Shown: positions 1 to 5,970, numbered from the stretch's first letter. The stretch: DNA of 14,725 nucleotides from an uncultured Treponema sp. (GCA_937890485.1 CALBXN010000092.1:1-14725); one strand, 5' to 3'. The notes: generated by a model from the sequence alone, not told the origin. Numbers and translations are program-made.

Positions 1-366
1 AAACTTGCTTTAATGGAAGGAGCTGGAACAGAAGTTGCCACAGTTTTTGCAATCACAAAAGTTGCAGCTTTAGCATATTTGATGTTCAACTTGTACACAC
101 CACCTTGTTTTGCCGCAATTGGTGCTATGAACGCAGAAATGAAAAGCGGAAAATGGCTTTGGGGCGGAATTGGATTACAACTTGCAGTTGGATACACTGT
201 AGCATATCTTGTTTACACAATTGGAACACTGATTACAGCTCCAGCTAGTTTAGCAGCAGGTCCAGCAATTGCAGGGGGAATTGCAGTTGCCATTATGGTT
301 GGAATTATATTAGCATTAATAATGAATACAAACAAAAAAATTAAAGCAGAATATTCTTTGAAATAG
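1..366 (+). CDS. feoB: Ferrous iron transport protein B, C-terminal end (partial)
   Basis: The frame is open from base 1 to a TAG at 364-366, so the window holds the last 121 residues of a gene that starts upstream. FeoB is the GTPase-coupled inner-membrane Fe(II) transporter. The visible part is the C-terminal membrane domain: a hydrophobic segment ending in LYTPPCFAAIGAMNAEMKS, a hallmark of the FeoB C-terminus with its Pro-Pro-Cys turn, then WLWGGIGLQLAVGYTVAYLVY and a final glycine/alanine-rich membrane helix followed by a short lysine-rich cytoplasmic tail. The G domain lies outside the window. The small Cys-rich gene that follows after 21 bp supports the call, because such genes commonly follow feoB. 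An internal ATG at 13 is not the true start, since the conserved reading continues upstream of it. Confidence 0.93.
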   Translation, partial: KLALMEGAGTEVATVFAITKVAALAYLMFNLYTPPCFAAIGAMNAEMKSGKWLWGGIGLQLAVGYTVAYLVYTIGTLITAPASLAAGPAIAGGIAVAIMVGIILALIMNTNKKIKAEYSLK

Positions 367-387
367 AGAAAAAAATGGAGGCTTCCT

Positions 388-531
388 ATGATGAATATTA
401 TTTTAATAGCAATTTTAATCCTCATTGTAGGAAGCATTTGTATTTATCTTTACAAACAAAAAAAGAAGGGCAACCATTGTATCGGCTGCCCTTACGCAAA
501 AAATTGTAGCAAGAAAAGTTGTGGAAAGTAA
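388..531 (+). CDS. FeoB-associated Cys-rich small membrane protein
   Basis: This is a 47-residue protein: one N-terminal membrane helix (about residues 3-22), a lysine-rich stretch (23-27), then a Cys-rich tail with C31, C34, C40 and C45 in the pattern CxxC-x5-C-x4-C. This architecture matches the FeoB-associated Cys-rich membrane protein family, thought to assist FeoB or bind metal, though its exact role is unsettled. A strong Shine-Dalgarno GGAGG (377-381) sits 6 bases before the ATG at 388; a second ATG follows immediately at 391 and could also be used. It lies 21 bp after the feoB stop, so it is almost certainly co-transcribed. It is too short for many gene finders. Confidence 0.85.
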   Translation: MMNIILIAILILIVGSICIYLYKQKKKGNHCIGCPYAKNCSKKSCGK

Positions 532-547
532 ATCCACCCCAACAAAA

Positions 548-585
548 AAAGGAAGCCAGACTGAAATTTCATCTTAGCTTCCTTT
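548..585. terminator. Bidirectional terminator between feoB operon and DUF1295 gene
   Basis: A perfect 9-bp inverted repeat, AAAGGAAGC (548-556) and GCTTCCTTT (577-585), lies between two converging transcription units. Read on the minus strand the stem runs into an unbroken T7 tract (544-550), so termination is probably stronger for the minus-strand gene; the plus strand has only TTT then CTC. The loop contains the palindrome TGAAATTTCA (562-571). Confidence 0.75.
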
Positions 586-618
586 CTCATCAAGTTTATA
601 TCTTTGTGATTTTATAAA

Positions 619-1404
619 TTAAGCAACAAGCCATTTGTGTTTTTTTACACTATAAATTGGAATCAATGGAAGAATGATTGGAGTTTTCTTGATGTATGCT
701 TGATATTCAGGATTATCTCCGTAGTTTTTATCCTGACGAATTTCTAATCGTCTTGCACCACTAAACATAACATAAACAATTCCGATATATCCAAGAATTA
801 CCAAAGCCCATTGTAAAGGTGAATTACAAACACTAATTCCAGAAACAAAAACACCTGTCCACAAAAGAAGTTCACCAAAATAGTTTGGACATCTTACAAT
901 TCTGTACAAACCTGTTGTAACAAATTTTTTTGGATCTTTTTTCTTTGCACTAGATTTTTGTAAATCGGCAATAAATTCGATAAGGATTCCTAAAGCAGCC
1001 ATTGCAATTCCAACATACAAGAAATTGTCATCTGCAACTTTGTTTTCTAAACGGAAAGTTACAGGAGCACATTCACAAACATATAAAATTGCACAACTAA
1101 TCCAGATAGAAACCTTTACGCCAAATTTTACATTTTGCTTAGATTCATCTTTTAACAAGGCTTTGTAAGCAACACTTTTTAATTCACGAATTGCCAAATA
1201 TCCACCAAGTCTAATTCCGTAGATAATGAACAATCCACACATAATTGCAGTTCCTAAAGTAAGGCTTTGACGGAACATTACCAAAAGTGCAATTCCAATT
1301 CCTGCGATAGAAAATCCATATCCAATGGAAAAGAAATAAACATACATAACAAATCCAAATGCACTCAAAACAAGCGCAACAAGAGCTGTAATCCCTAAAG
1401 TCAT
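619..1404 (-). CDS. DUF1295-family membrane protein (steroid 5-alpha-reductase-like)
   Basis: The 261-residue protein is almost entirely membrane segments, about seven, with charged loops. The C-terminal half carries GLYRIVRCPNYFGELLLWTG followed by a conserved ending NPEYQAYIKKTPIILPLIP, which is the diagnostic region of the DUF1295 family, related to steroid 5-alpha-reductases and isoprenylcysteine/lipid methyltransferases. The substrate cannot be told from sequence; a lipid or isoprenoid is the family-based guess. The start at 1404 has AGGAG (1410-1414) five bases upstream. That Shine-Dalgarno directly follows the last hairpin of a duplicated leader cassette filling the upstream 320 bp. 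A GGDEF gene lies upstream on the same strand but about 385 bp away, with a candidate promoter between, so separate transcription is likely. Confidence 0.82.
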   Translation of the reverse strand: MTLGITALVALVLSAFGFVMYVYFFSIGYGFSIAGIGIALLVMFRQSLTLGTAIMCGLFIIYGIRLGGYLAIRELKSVAYKALLKDESKQNVKFGVKVSIWISCAILYVCECAPVTFRLENKVADDNFLYVGIAMAALGILIEFIADLQKSSAKKKDPKKFVTTGLYRIVRCPNYFGELLLWTGVFVSGISVCNSPLQWALVILGYIGIVYVMFSGARRLEIRQDKNYGDNPEYQAYIKKTPIILPLIPIYSVKKHKWLVA

Positions 1405-1415
1405 AAATTCTCCTA

Positions 1416-1570
1416 TAAGAAGTTACTGAGGAATTTTCAAATTCCGAAGGAACTTCTTAGTCGCAATTTCGCAACGAAGTGAGAAATTGCAGTTAATCTA
1501 TAAGTTTGCAACGCAAACTTGATGTGAAATGAGAGGCACCATTTGTGCCGAACAGTTCACAAAATCTCCT
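1416..1570 (-). repeat. Leader cassette, gene-proximal copy (before DUF1295 gene)
   Basis: In sense (minus) orientation the copy runs from its own AGGAGA plus GTG (1570 downwards) to the start of the AGGAG of the DUF1295 gene. In order it holds H1, outer stem 1556-1561/1523-1528 with inner GGCAC/GTGCC (1535-1539/1545-1549); H2, AAGTTTGC-N3-GCAAACTT (1502-1520); H3, GCAATTTC/GAAATTGC (1463-1470/1483-1490); H4, TAAGAAGTT/AACTTCTTA (1416-1424/1451-1459) with an inner stem GGAATT/AATTCC closed by TGAA in the sense strand. It is a tandem neighbour, about 158 bp away, of a second copy. Confidence 0.85.
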
Positions 1571-1571
1571 A

Positions 1572-1729
1572 TTGGAAACTCGCGAAGAAAACTTCAGTTT
1601 TTGAGCGAATTTCCAAGACGCAATTTCGCAACGCTAGTGAGAAATTGCAGTAAATATTTAAGTTTGCAACGCAAACTTATTGTGAAAAGAGAGGCACCAT
1701 TTGTGCCGAACATTTCACAAAATTTCCTA
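1572..1729 (-). repeat. Leader cassette, distal copy (before DUF1295 gene)
   Basis: Tandem partner of the proximal copy, offset by 157-158 bp and clearly homologous but diverged. H1 has outer stem TTGTGAAA/TTTCACAA (1680-1687/1713-1720) and the same GGCAC/GTGCC inner stem; H2 is at 1660-1678; H3 arms are 1620-1627 and 1641-1648; H4 arms are TTGGAAA (1572-1578) and TTTCCAA (1610-1616). H4 differs in sequence from the other copies but keeps an inner stem closed by TGAA in the sense strand. The copy ends at AATAGGAG, which opens the next copy. Confidence 0.85.
1594..1713 (-). CDS. Possible leader ORF in distal cassette (speculative)
   Basis: An ATG in the H1 stem (1711-1713) opens a 39-codon frame ending at TGA (1594-1596), preceded by AGGAAA 11 bases upstream. 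The stretch GASLFTISLRCKL followed by LLQFLT resembles the predicted pyrB leader peptide (GASLFIASLQRKL, LLQFLT). The two DNA elements are homologous, so the peptide similarity may simply follow from the DNA. A GTG in another frame at the position matching the pyrB leader ATG gives only 13 codons. Treat as a candidate only. Confidence 0.2.
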   Translation of the reverse strand: MFGTNGASLFTISLRCKLKYLLQFLTSVAKLRLGNSLKN

Positions 1730-1738
1730 TAAAAATAA

Positions 1739-1766
1739 ATTATCTATAAAAGTAGATTCACATCAA
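1739..1766 (-). promoter_or_regulatory. Candidate promoter for DUF1295 gene and its leader
   Basis: On the minus strand TTGATG (1761-1766) and GATAAT (1739-1744) are separated by 16 bp. Transcription would start near 1732, just before the first leader cassette, giving a leader of about 330 nt. Confidence 0.4.
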
Positions 1767-1788
1767 CTATAGAAGTCAAATGAAATCT

Positions 1789-2898
1789 TTACAAATCCTT
1801 CAAAGAGTCTTCGTTTGAATTATCCAAAACTTTTACCAAATTTTTACTAGTGCGTTTAATTTTATACATCATTTGGTCGGCACGATTTATTTCTGTTTGT
1901 GAAAATTCTTTTACACTGATTATTCCACACGAAATTGTTACGCTGTGGCCTAATGTTTTTTTAGTTTCGTATTTAAAGTTTTCTGTTTTGTAAACAAGTT
2001 TTTTGTACAATTTTTCTGTAGGTAAAGAACTGGTAATTAAAAATTCATCTCCACCAAGACGATAGATTTTTACTGATTCACTCATCATTATTTGCACAAA
2101 TTTAACAAGAACAAAATCTCCTTTGTCATGTCCAAATTTATCATTTATCGATTTAAAATTGTCAATATCAACAAAAGCAATGGTTTTTACATCCTCACCT
2201 GAAGATTCTAAATCCTTTTCAAGTTTTTCTCGGGTAAAGCATCCTGTTAAAGTATCTGTATTAAGTTTATCAGTTAATTCTTGAGAGCGATTCATTGCTT
2301 CTATCATTTTTTCAAAATTTTCATGAAACTGGTCATTAATATTCAATGTAATTAAAGTTGCAAAAATTACAAGCATTTCGGTTACAACAGAAATTGGAAT
2401 GTAATAAGAACTTTTTTCTGTAAGTGTTTGAAAAACTGCATAAAGAATTATAAAAAAAGTTGAATATTTTAAACTTCTAGTTACAGCTGTTTTACTAAAG
2501 GCACAACTTGTTACTATAGGAATTAGATACATTGCCAATAAACAAGGATATCCCACATGAATAAAAATATATGCAGTTGCTGATAAATAAAGAATTGCTT
2601 GGTAATAAGTTTTTTTCATATGAAAATTTGATTTTTTATTCTTGTATAACCAATAACAAGGAAAATAAAATACAAATGAAAGAACTGTAGGCAAAAAAGA
2701 TTGAATTACAGACCATTGTTTTATTAAATAATTTCTATCGCTTTTTATTAAAGGATTTCCGTTTACAAAGATAAACAAAACTGCTTCTACTAAAGCACAG
2801 GCTAAAAATACAAATGGAAGAATTTTCCACATTTTATCTAAGTAACGTAAAACTGTATTTTCTTGAATTGAGTGCAGAGAATTAACATTTTGAGGCAT
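1789..2898 (-). CDS. Membrane-anchored GGDEF diguanylate cyclase
   Basis: A 369-residue protein with about six N-terminal membrane segments (roughly residues 25-205) and a C-terminal GGDEF domain (from about residue 220). The active-site motif GGDEF is intact at residues 282-286, preceded by FVDIDNFKSINDKFGHDKGD, whose aspartates bind metal and whose N/D contact the guanine. It should therefore make cyclic di-GMP from two GTP. The usual inhibitory RxxD site just before GGDEF is absent (the region reads SESVKIYR), so product inhibition through that site is unlikely. The opening motif is slightly degenerate (DTLTGCFTR). I chose the ATG at 2898, not the one at 2940, because AAGAAGG lies 7-8 bases before it and the predicted transcription start (about 2924) lies downstream of 2940. 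The membrane sensor part matches no family I recognise. Confidence 0.9.
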   Translation of the reverse strand: MPQNVNSLHSIQENTVLRYLDKMWKILPFVFLACALVEAVLFIFVNGNPLIKSDRNYLIKQWSVIQSFLPTVLSFVFYFPCYWLYKNKKSNFHMKKTYYQAILYLSATAYIFIHVGYPCLLAMYLIPIVTSCAFSKTAVTRSLKYSTFFIILYAVFQTLTEKSSYYIPISVVTEMLVIFATLITLNINDQFHENFEKMIEAMNRSQELTDKLNTDTLTGCFTREKLEKDLESSGEDVKTIAFVDIDNFKSINDKFGHDKGDFVLVKFVQIMMSESVKIYRLGGDEFLITSSLPTEKLYKKLVYKTENFKYETKKTLGHSVTISCGIISVKEFSQTEINRADQMMYKIKRTSKNLVKVLDNSNEDSLKDL

Positions 2899-2930
2899 AT
2901 AAAAACCTTCTTTAATTATATATATGGATA

Positions 2931-2959
2931 ATCCTAGCACCGTTTATTAAATAATTCAA
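2931..2959 (-). promoter_or_regulatory. Promoter of GGDEF gene
   Basis: On the minus strand TTGAAT (2954-2959), a 17-bp spacer and TAGGAT (2931-2936). Predicted start near 2924, about 26 bases before the chosen ATG. It diverges from the pyrB promoter, with two T homopolymers (2962-2969 and 2973-2981) between the two -35 boxes. Confidence 0.6.
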
Positions 2960-2985
2960 TGTTTTTTTTGTATTTTTTTTTCGCC

Positions 2986-3015
2986 TTGCAAATCTACCCT
3001 GTTTTGTGATAAAAT
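2986..3015 (+). promoter_or_regulatory. Promoter of pyrBIC operon
   Basis: TTGCAA (2986-2991), an 18-bp spacer and TAAAAT (3010-3015), with TTTTGTGA directly upstream of the -10. The gdhA promoter has nearly the same -10 context (TTTGTGG then TAAAAT). The predicted start is near 3022, leaving a leader of about 177 nt before pyrB. Confidence 0.6.
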
Positions 3016-3033
3016 CTTGTAGTTTTTAGATAT

Positions 3034-3187
3034 GAGGATTTATGAAAAGCTACGCACAAATTGGTGCTTCGCTTTTCATAGCAAGTTTGCAACGCAAACT
3101 TGTAAATTTACTGCAATTTCTCACTTTGTTACGAAATTGCGGCTAAGAACTTTGTTCGAAAATTGATATTTTCTCACAAAGTTCTTA
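3034..3187 (+). repeat. Leader cassette before pyrB
   Basis: It starts with GAGGA-TTT-ATG and ends at the Shine-Dalgarno of pyrB. In order: H1, TATGAAAAGC/GCTTTTCATA (3041-3050/3071-3080), 10 bp perfect, with inner GCAC/GTGC (3054-3057/3064-3067); H2, CAAGTTTGC-AAC-GCAAACTTG (3082-3101, written with its 3-base loop); H3, GCAATTTC/GAAATTGC (3113-3120/3133-3140); H4, TAAGAACTTTG/CAAAGTTCTTA (3144-3154/3177-3187), 11 bp perfect, with inner GAAAAT/ATTTTC closed by TGAT. TAGGAG (3188-3193) follows with no gap. It is homologous to the two copies at 1416-1729. Confidence 0.85.
3042..3146 (+). CDS. Predicted 34-codon leader peptide before pyrB
   Basis: An ATG at 3042 preceded by GAGGA (3034-3038, only three bases away) opens a frame of 34 codons starting MKSYAQIGASLF and ending RNCG then TAA at 3144-3146. 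The stop falls at the 5' edge of hairpin H4, so ribosomes finishing here would influence H4, which abuts the pyrB Shine-Dalgarno. E. coli pyrBI also has a leader peptide gene (pyrL) used for UTP-sensitive attenuation, but I see no U-tract terminator here, and a related leader precedes a non-pyrimidine gene. Coding is unproven: the homologous copies do not keep the same frame throughout. Confidence 0.35.
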   Translation: MKSYAQIGASLFIASLQRKLVNLLQFLTLLRNCG

Positions 3188-3198
3188 TAGGAGAAATT

Positions 3199-4122
3199 AT
3201 GCTAACTGGACGGCATGTTATTGAACCGGGTAGTTTGACTATTCAAGAAATTGATGAAATTTGTGGATTGGCGGAGCAGATGATTGTTGATCCTGCAGCA
3301 TTTTCAGATGTTTGCAGAGGAAAGATTCTTGCGACGCTTTTTTTTGAGCCTAGCACTAGAACAAGGCTTTCTTTTGAAGCAGCAATGCAAAGATTAGGTG
3401 GTTCTGTAATCGGATTTTCTGATGCAGCGGCAACTTCAACAACAAAGGGCGAAACTCTTGCAGATACAATTAGAGTTGTGTCAACCTATGCAGATGTTAT
3501 TGCAATGCGCAGTCCTAAAGAAGGAGCAGCTTTTTTAGCATCAGAATATTCTTCAATTCCAGTAATAAATGCAGGAGATGGTGGTCATCATCATCCAACA
3601 CAAACTCTAACAGATTTAGTTACAATTAGAGCAATGAAAGGTTCCTGGTCAGGCCACACAATCGGTTTATGTGGAGATTTGAAATTCGGTAGAACAGTTC
3701 ATTCTTTGGCAAAAGCTTTAAGCCGATATCCAAATAATAAATTTGTTTTGATAAGTCCTAATGAACTTTCAATTCCAGAATATATTATCAATCAAGTATT
3801 TATTCCTGCAGGAATTGAATTTAAACAAGTAGAACGATTAGAAGACGCAATTCAAGAACTTGATATTCTCTACATGACTCGTGTACAAAAAGAACGATTT
3901 TTTAACGAACAAGATTATATCCGTTTAAAAGATAGTTACATCCTTGATAAAGAAAAAATGAAAAGTGCAAAAGATAACATGATTATTCTTCATCCTTTAC
4001 CAAGAGTAAACGAAATTGCTCCAGAAGTTGATGAGGACCCAAGAGCAGCTTACTTTAAACAAGTGAAATATGGAATGTTTGCAAGAATGGCGTTAATTGC
4101 AAAACTTACAGGTTCTTTATAA
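3199..4122 (+). CDS. pyrB: Aspartate carbamoyltransferase, catalytic subunit
   Basis: A 307-residue enzyme condensing carbamoyl phosphate and aspartate to N-carbamoyl-aspartate, the committed step of pyrimidine synthesis. The carbamoyl-phosphate motif FFEPSTRTRLSFE has S52-T53-R54-T55-R56, the same numbering as in E. coli. HHHPTQTLTDL, then HPLPR at 265-269, are the other active-site signatures, and length is normal for the family. I start at the ATG at 3199 with TAGGAG five bases upstream; an in-frame TTG at 3163 lies inside leader hairpin H4 and would add 12 residues unlike the family N-terminus. pyrI follows after 21 bp and pyrC after that, so the three form an operon. Presence of pyrI predicts the allosteric dodecamer type. 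Confidence 0.97.
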   Translation: MLTGRHVIEPGSLTIQEIDEICGLAEQMIVDPAAFSDVCRGKILATLFFEPSTRTRLSFEAAMQRLGGSVIGFSDAAATSTTKGETLADTIRVVSTYADVIAMRSPKEGAAFLASEYSSIPVINAGDGGHHHPTQTLTDLVTIRAMKGSWSGHTIGLCGDLKFGRTVHSLAKALSRYPNNKFVLISPNELSIPEYIINQVFIPAGIEFKQVERLEDAIQELDILYMTRVQKERFFNEQDYIRLKDSYILDKEKMKSAKDNMIILHPLPRVNEIAPEVDEDPRAAYFKQVKYGMFARMALIAKLTGSL

Positions 4123-4143
4123 TCAAGTAAAAGGAAAACTAAA

Positions 4144-4578
4144 ATGCTTAATGTAGATACAATAAAAAATGGATTAGTAATCGACCACATCAAAGCAGGA
4201 TATGGTCCAAAAATCTTTTCTTGGCTAGGTTTAGATAAAGCAGATTATTGTGTTGCTTTAATAATGAATGTAAGTTCTAAAACTCAAGGTAGAAAAGATA
4301 TTATAAAAATCGATAATATCATCAATATTGATTATTCAGTTTTAGGTTTTATCGATCCAAATATTACAGTAAATGTTGTTTCCGATGAAAAAATTGCAAA
4401 AAAAATTACACTTTCACTTCCTGAAAAAATTGAAAACATCATTAAGTGTAAAAATCCAAGATGTATAACAACAACAGAAAATTATGTTGCACAAAAATTC
4501 AAATTGGTAAACAAAGAAAAAGCAGAATATGCTTGTGAATATTGTGATCAAATTCATAGTGCTGGTACGGATTTTTAG
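4144..4578 (+). CDS. pyrI: Aspartate carbamoyltransferase, regulatory subunit
   Basis: A 144-residue protein matching the nucleotide-binding regulatory subunit of the class B enzyme, which transmits ATP activation and CTP/UTP inhibition to PyrB. The N-terminal allosteric domain occupies about residues 1-95. The C-terminal zinc domain has four cysteines, C102-x4-C107 and C131-x2-C134, with the same spacing pattern as in the E. coli subunit, where they hold zinc and form the contact with PyrB. Shine-Dalgarno AAAAGGA lies about seven bases before the ATG. It sits between pyrB (21 bp away) and pyrC (18 bp away). Confidence 0.95.
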   Translation: MLNVDTIKNGLVIDHIKAGYGPKIFSWLGLDKADYCVALIMNVSSKTQGRKDIIKIDNIINIDYSVLGFIDPNITVNVVSDEKIAKKITLSLPEKIENIIKCKNPRCITTTENYVAQKFKLVNKEKAEYACEYCDQIHSAGTDF

Positions 4579-4596
4579 TAGAATTAAGGAATAATT

Positions 4597-5970
4597 ATGG
4601 CAAATATCATCTTTTTTAATGCACAAATTGTAGATTCAACAATAAATTCAAAAGGAGCTCTTCTTGTTCAAAAAGATAAAATTCTTGCAGTAGTTCAAGG
4701 AGATTTTTCAAGAGAAGAAGATGCAAATAAATTCAAATCCTTTTTTGATACAGAAGATGATATTCAACTTTTTGATTGCCAAAATAAAACTTTGATGCCT
4801 TCTTTTATCGATATGCATGTTCACTTTCGATATCCAGGACAAACTCAAAAAGAAGATTTGCAATCAGGACTTTCTGCCGCTGTTGCAGGTGGTTTTGGAA
4901 CTGTAGTTTTAATGCCAAATACAAATCCTGTAGTTTCTTCAAGCGATACTGCACATCAGATTGAAGATGAAGCTGCTAGTTACAAAATGGCAGATGTAAT
5001 TCAAACTGTTAGCATTACAAAAGATTTTTCTGGTACAGACACAAGCCACATTGATAATCTTGAAGGAATTTCAATCATCACAGAAGATGGACACGATGTA
5101 AATTCTTCCTTGGTGATGTTAGACGCAATGAGTAAATGTACCGTAAAAGGAATTATCGTTGACTGCCACTGCGAAGATGAATCTTTTACAGCAAGTGCAA
5201 AAGAATACAGAAAACGGGCGTTGCAAAACAAAGATACTTCAGAACTTGGTTTAATTCAAGCAGAAGCAGATTTACAAGAAGCAAATCGACTTTTAGCTCT
5301 TGCAGAAGATATTGCTACAGAACGAAATATCTCTCTTGCAAAAAATGCTGGATGTCAAATTCATGTGGCTCATGTAAGTACAGCAAATTCAATTTACGCA
5401 ATCAAAGAAGCAAAAGCCGAAGCAGATTTTATCGGTGGAGGATTTTCTATCACTTGCGAAGTTACACCTCATCATTTTGCTCTAAATGCAGAAACAGGGG
5501 AAAACATAAAATTAATTGTAAATCCACCATTGCGTTCCGAAATTGACCGACAAGCTTTATTGCAAGCCTTTACAGATGGAACTGTGGATGTAATTTCTAC
5601 AGATCATGCGCCTCACACTTTAGAGGATAAACAAAATGGTGCTCCTGGATTTTCAGGTTTAGAAACTTCCTTTGCAGTAGCAAATACAGAACTTGTTGAA
5701 ACTGGAGTAATTTCGATAAATAGATTGTCTGAATTGATGTCTGCAAATCCTGCAAAAATTTTAGGTCTTGATAACAAATATAGTTTTGATGGAGCAAGAG
5801 GAAAACTAGAAGAAGGATTTTTAGCAAATCTTGTTTTAGTAGATTTGACAGAAGAATGGACAGTTGATAGTAGCAAATTTAAAACTAAAGGAAAGATTTG
5901 CCCTTTTGAAAATATGGAAGTAATTGGAAAAGTTACTGCAACTTGGTTCAAAGGTGAAAAAGTTTTTTAA
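4597..5970 (+). CDS. pyrC: Dihydroorotase (class I type)
   Basis: A 457-residue amidohydrolase closing N-carbamoyl-aspartate to dihydroorotate, the step after PyrBI. The metal-binding HxH is at H74-V75-H76 in MHVHFRYPGQTQKEDL; further metal or substrate signatures are DCHCEDE, HVAHVST and STDHAPH (D336, H337, H340), followed by the PGFSGLETSF loop region. Length and motifs fit the longer class I enzyme, not the roughly 350-residue E. coli type. A few residues before the catalytic core look like insertions (about 220-260, acidic and alanine-rich helix). Start ATG at 4597 has AAGGA about six bases upstream. It closes the operon; no strong plus-strand terminator is visible before the converging SRP RNA. 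Confidence 0.95.
   Translation: MANIIFFNAQIVDSTINSKGALLVQKDKILAVVQGDFSREEDANKFKSFFDTEDDIQLFDCQNKTLMPSFIDMHVHFRYPGQTQKEDLQSGLSAAVAGGFGTVVLMPNTNPVVSSSDTAHQIEDEAASYKMADVIQTVSITKDFSGTDTSHIDNLEGISIITEDGHDVNSSLVMLDAMSKCTVKGIIVDCHCEDESFTASAKEYRKRALQNKDTSELGLIQAEADLQEANRLLALAEDIATERNISLAKNAGCQIHVAHVSTANSIYAIKEAKAEADFIGGGFSITCEVTPHHFALNAETGENIKLIVNPPLRSEIDRQALLQAFTDGTVDVISTDHAPHTLEDKQNGAPGFSGLETSFAVANTELVETGVISINRLSELMSANPAKILGLDNKYSFDGARGKLEEGFLANLVLVDLTEEWTVDSSKFKTKGKICPFENMEVIGKVTATWFKGEKVF

Noticed and set aside
1416..1729. CRISPR-like tandem repeat
   Set aside because: Only two units of about 158 bp, repeat through the whole length with no unique spacers and no cas genes.
1529..1732. 67-codon plus-strand frame
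   Set aside because: It lies wholly inside the repeated leader cassettes, antisense to the DUF1295 leader, and its length comes from the repeat; no family resemblance or good ribosome site.
2899..2940. Upstream ATG (2940) for the GGDEF gene
   Set aside because: It lies upstream of the predicted transcription start, and the ATG at 2898 has a good AAGAAGG site.
3163..3198. Upstream TTG start for pyrB
   Set aside because: It lies inside leader hairpin H4 and has no ribosome site, while the ATG at 3199 has TAGGAG at the right distance and gives the E. coli-like residue numbering.
3144..3198. Classical intrinsic attenuator before pyrB
   Set aside because: Hairpin H4 is stable but is followed by TAGGAGAAATT, with no T tract on the plus strand.
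5613..5951. 112-codon antisense frame inside pyrC
   Set aside because: Shadow of the conserved pyrC frame, with no family resemblance.
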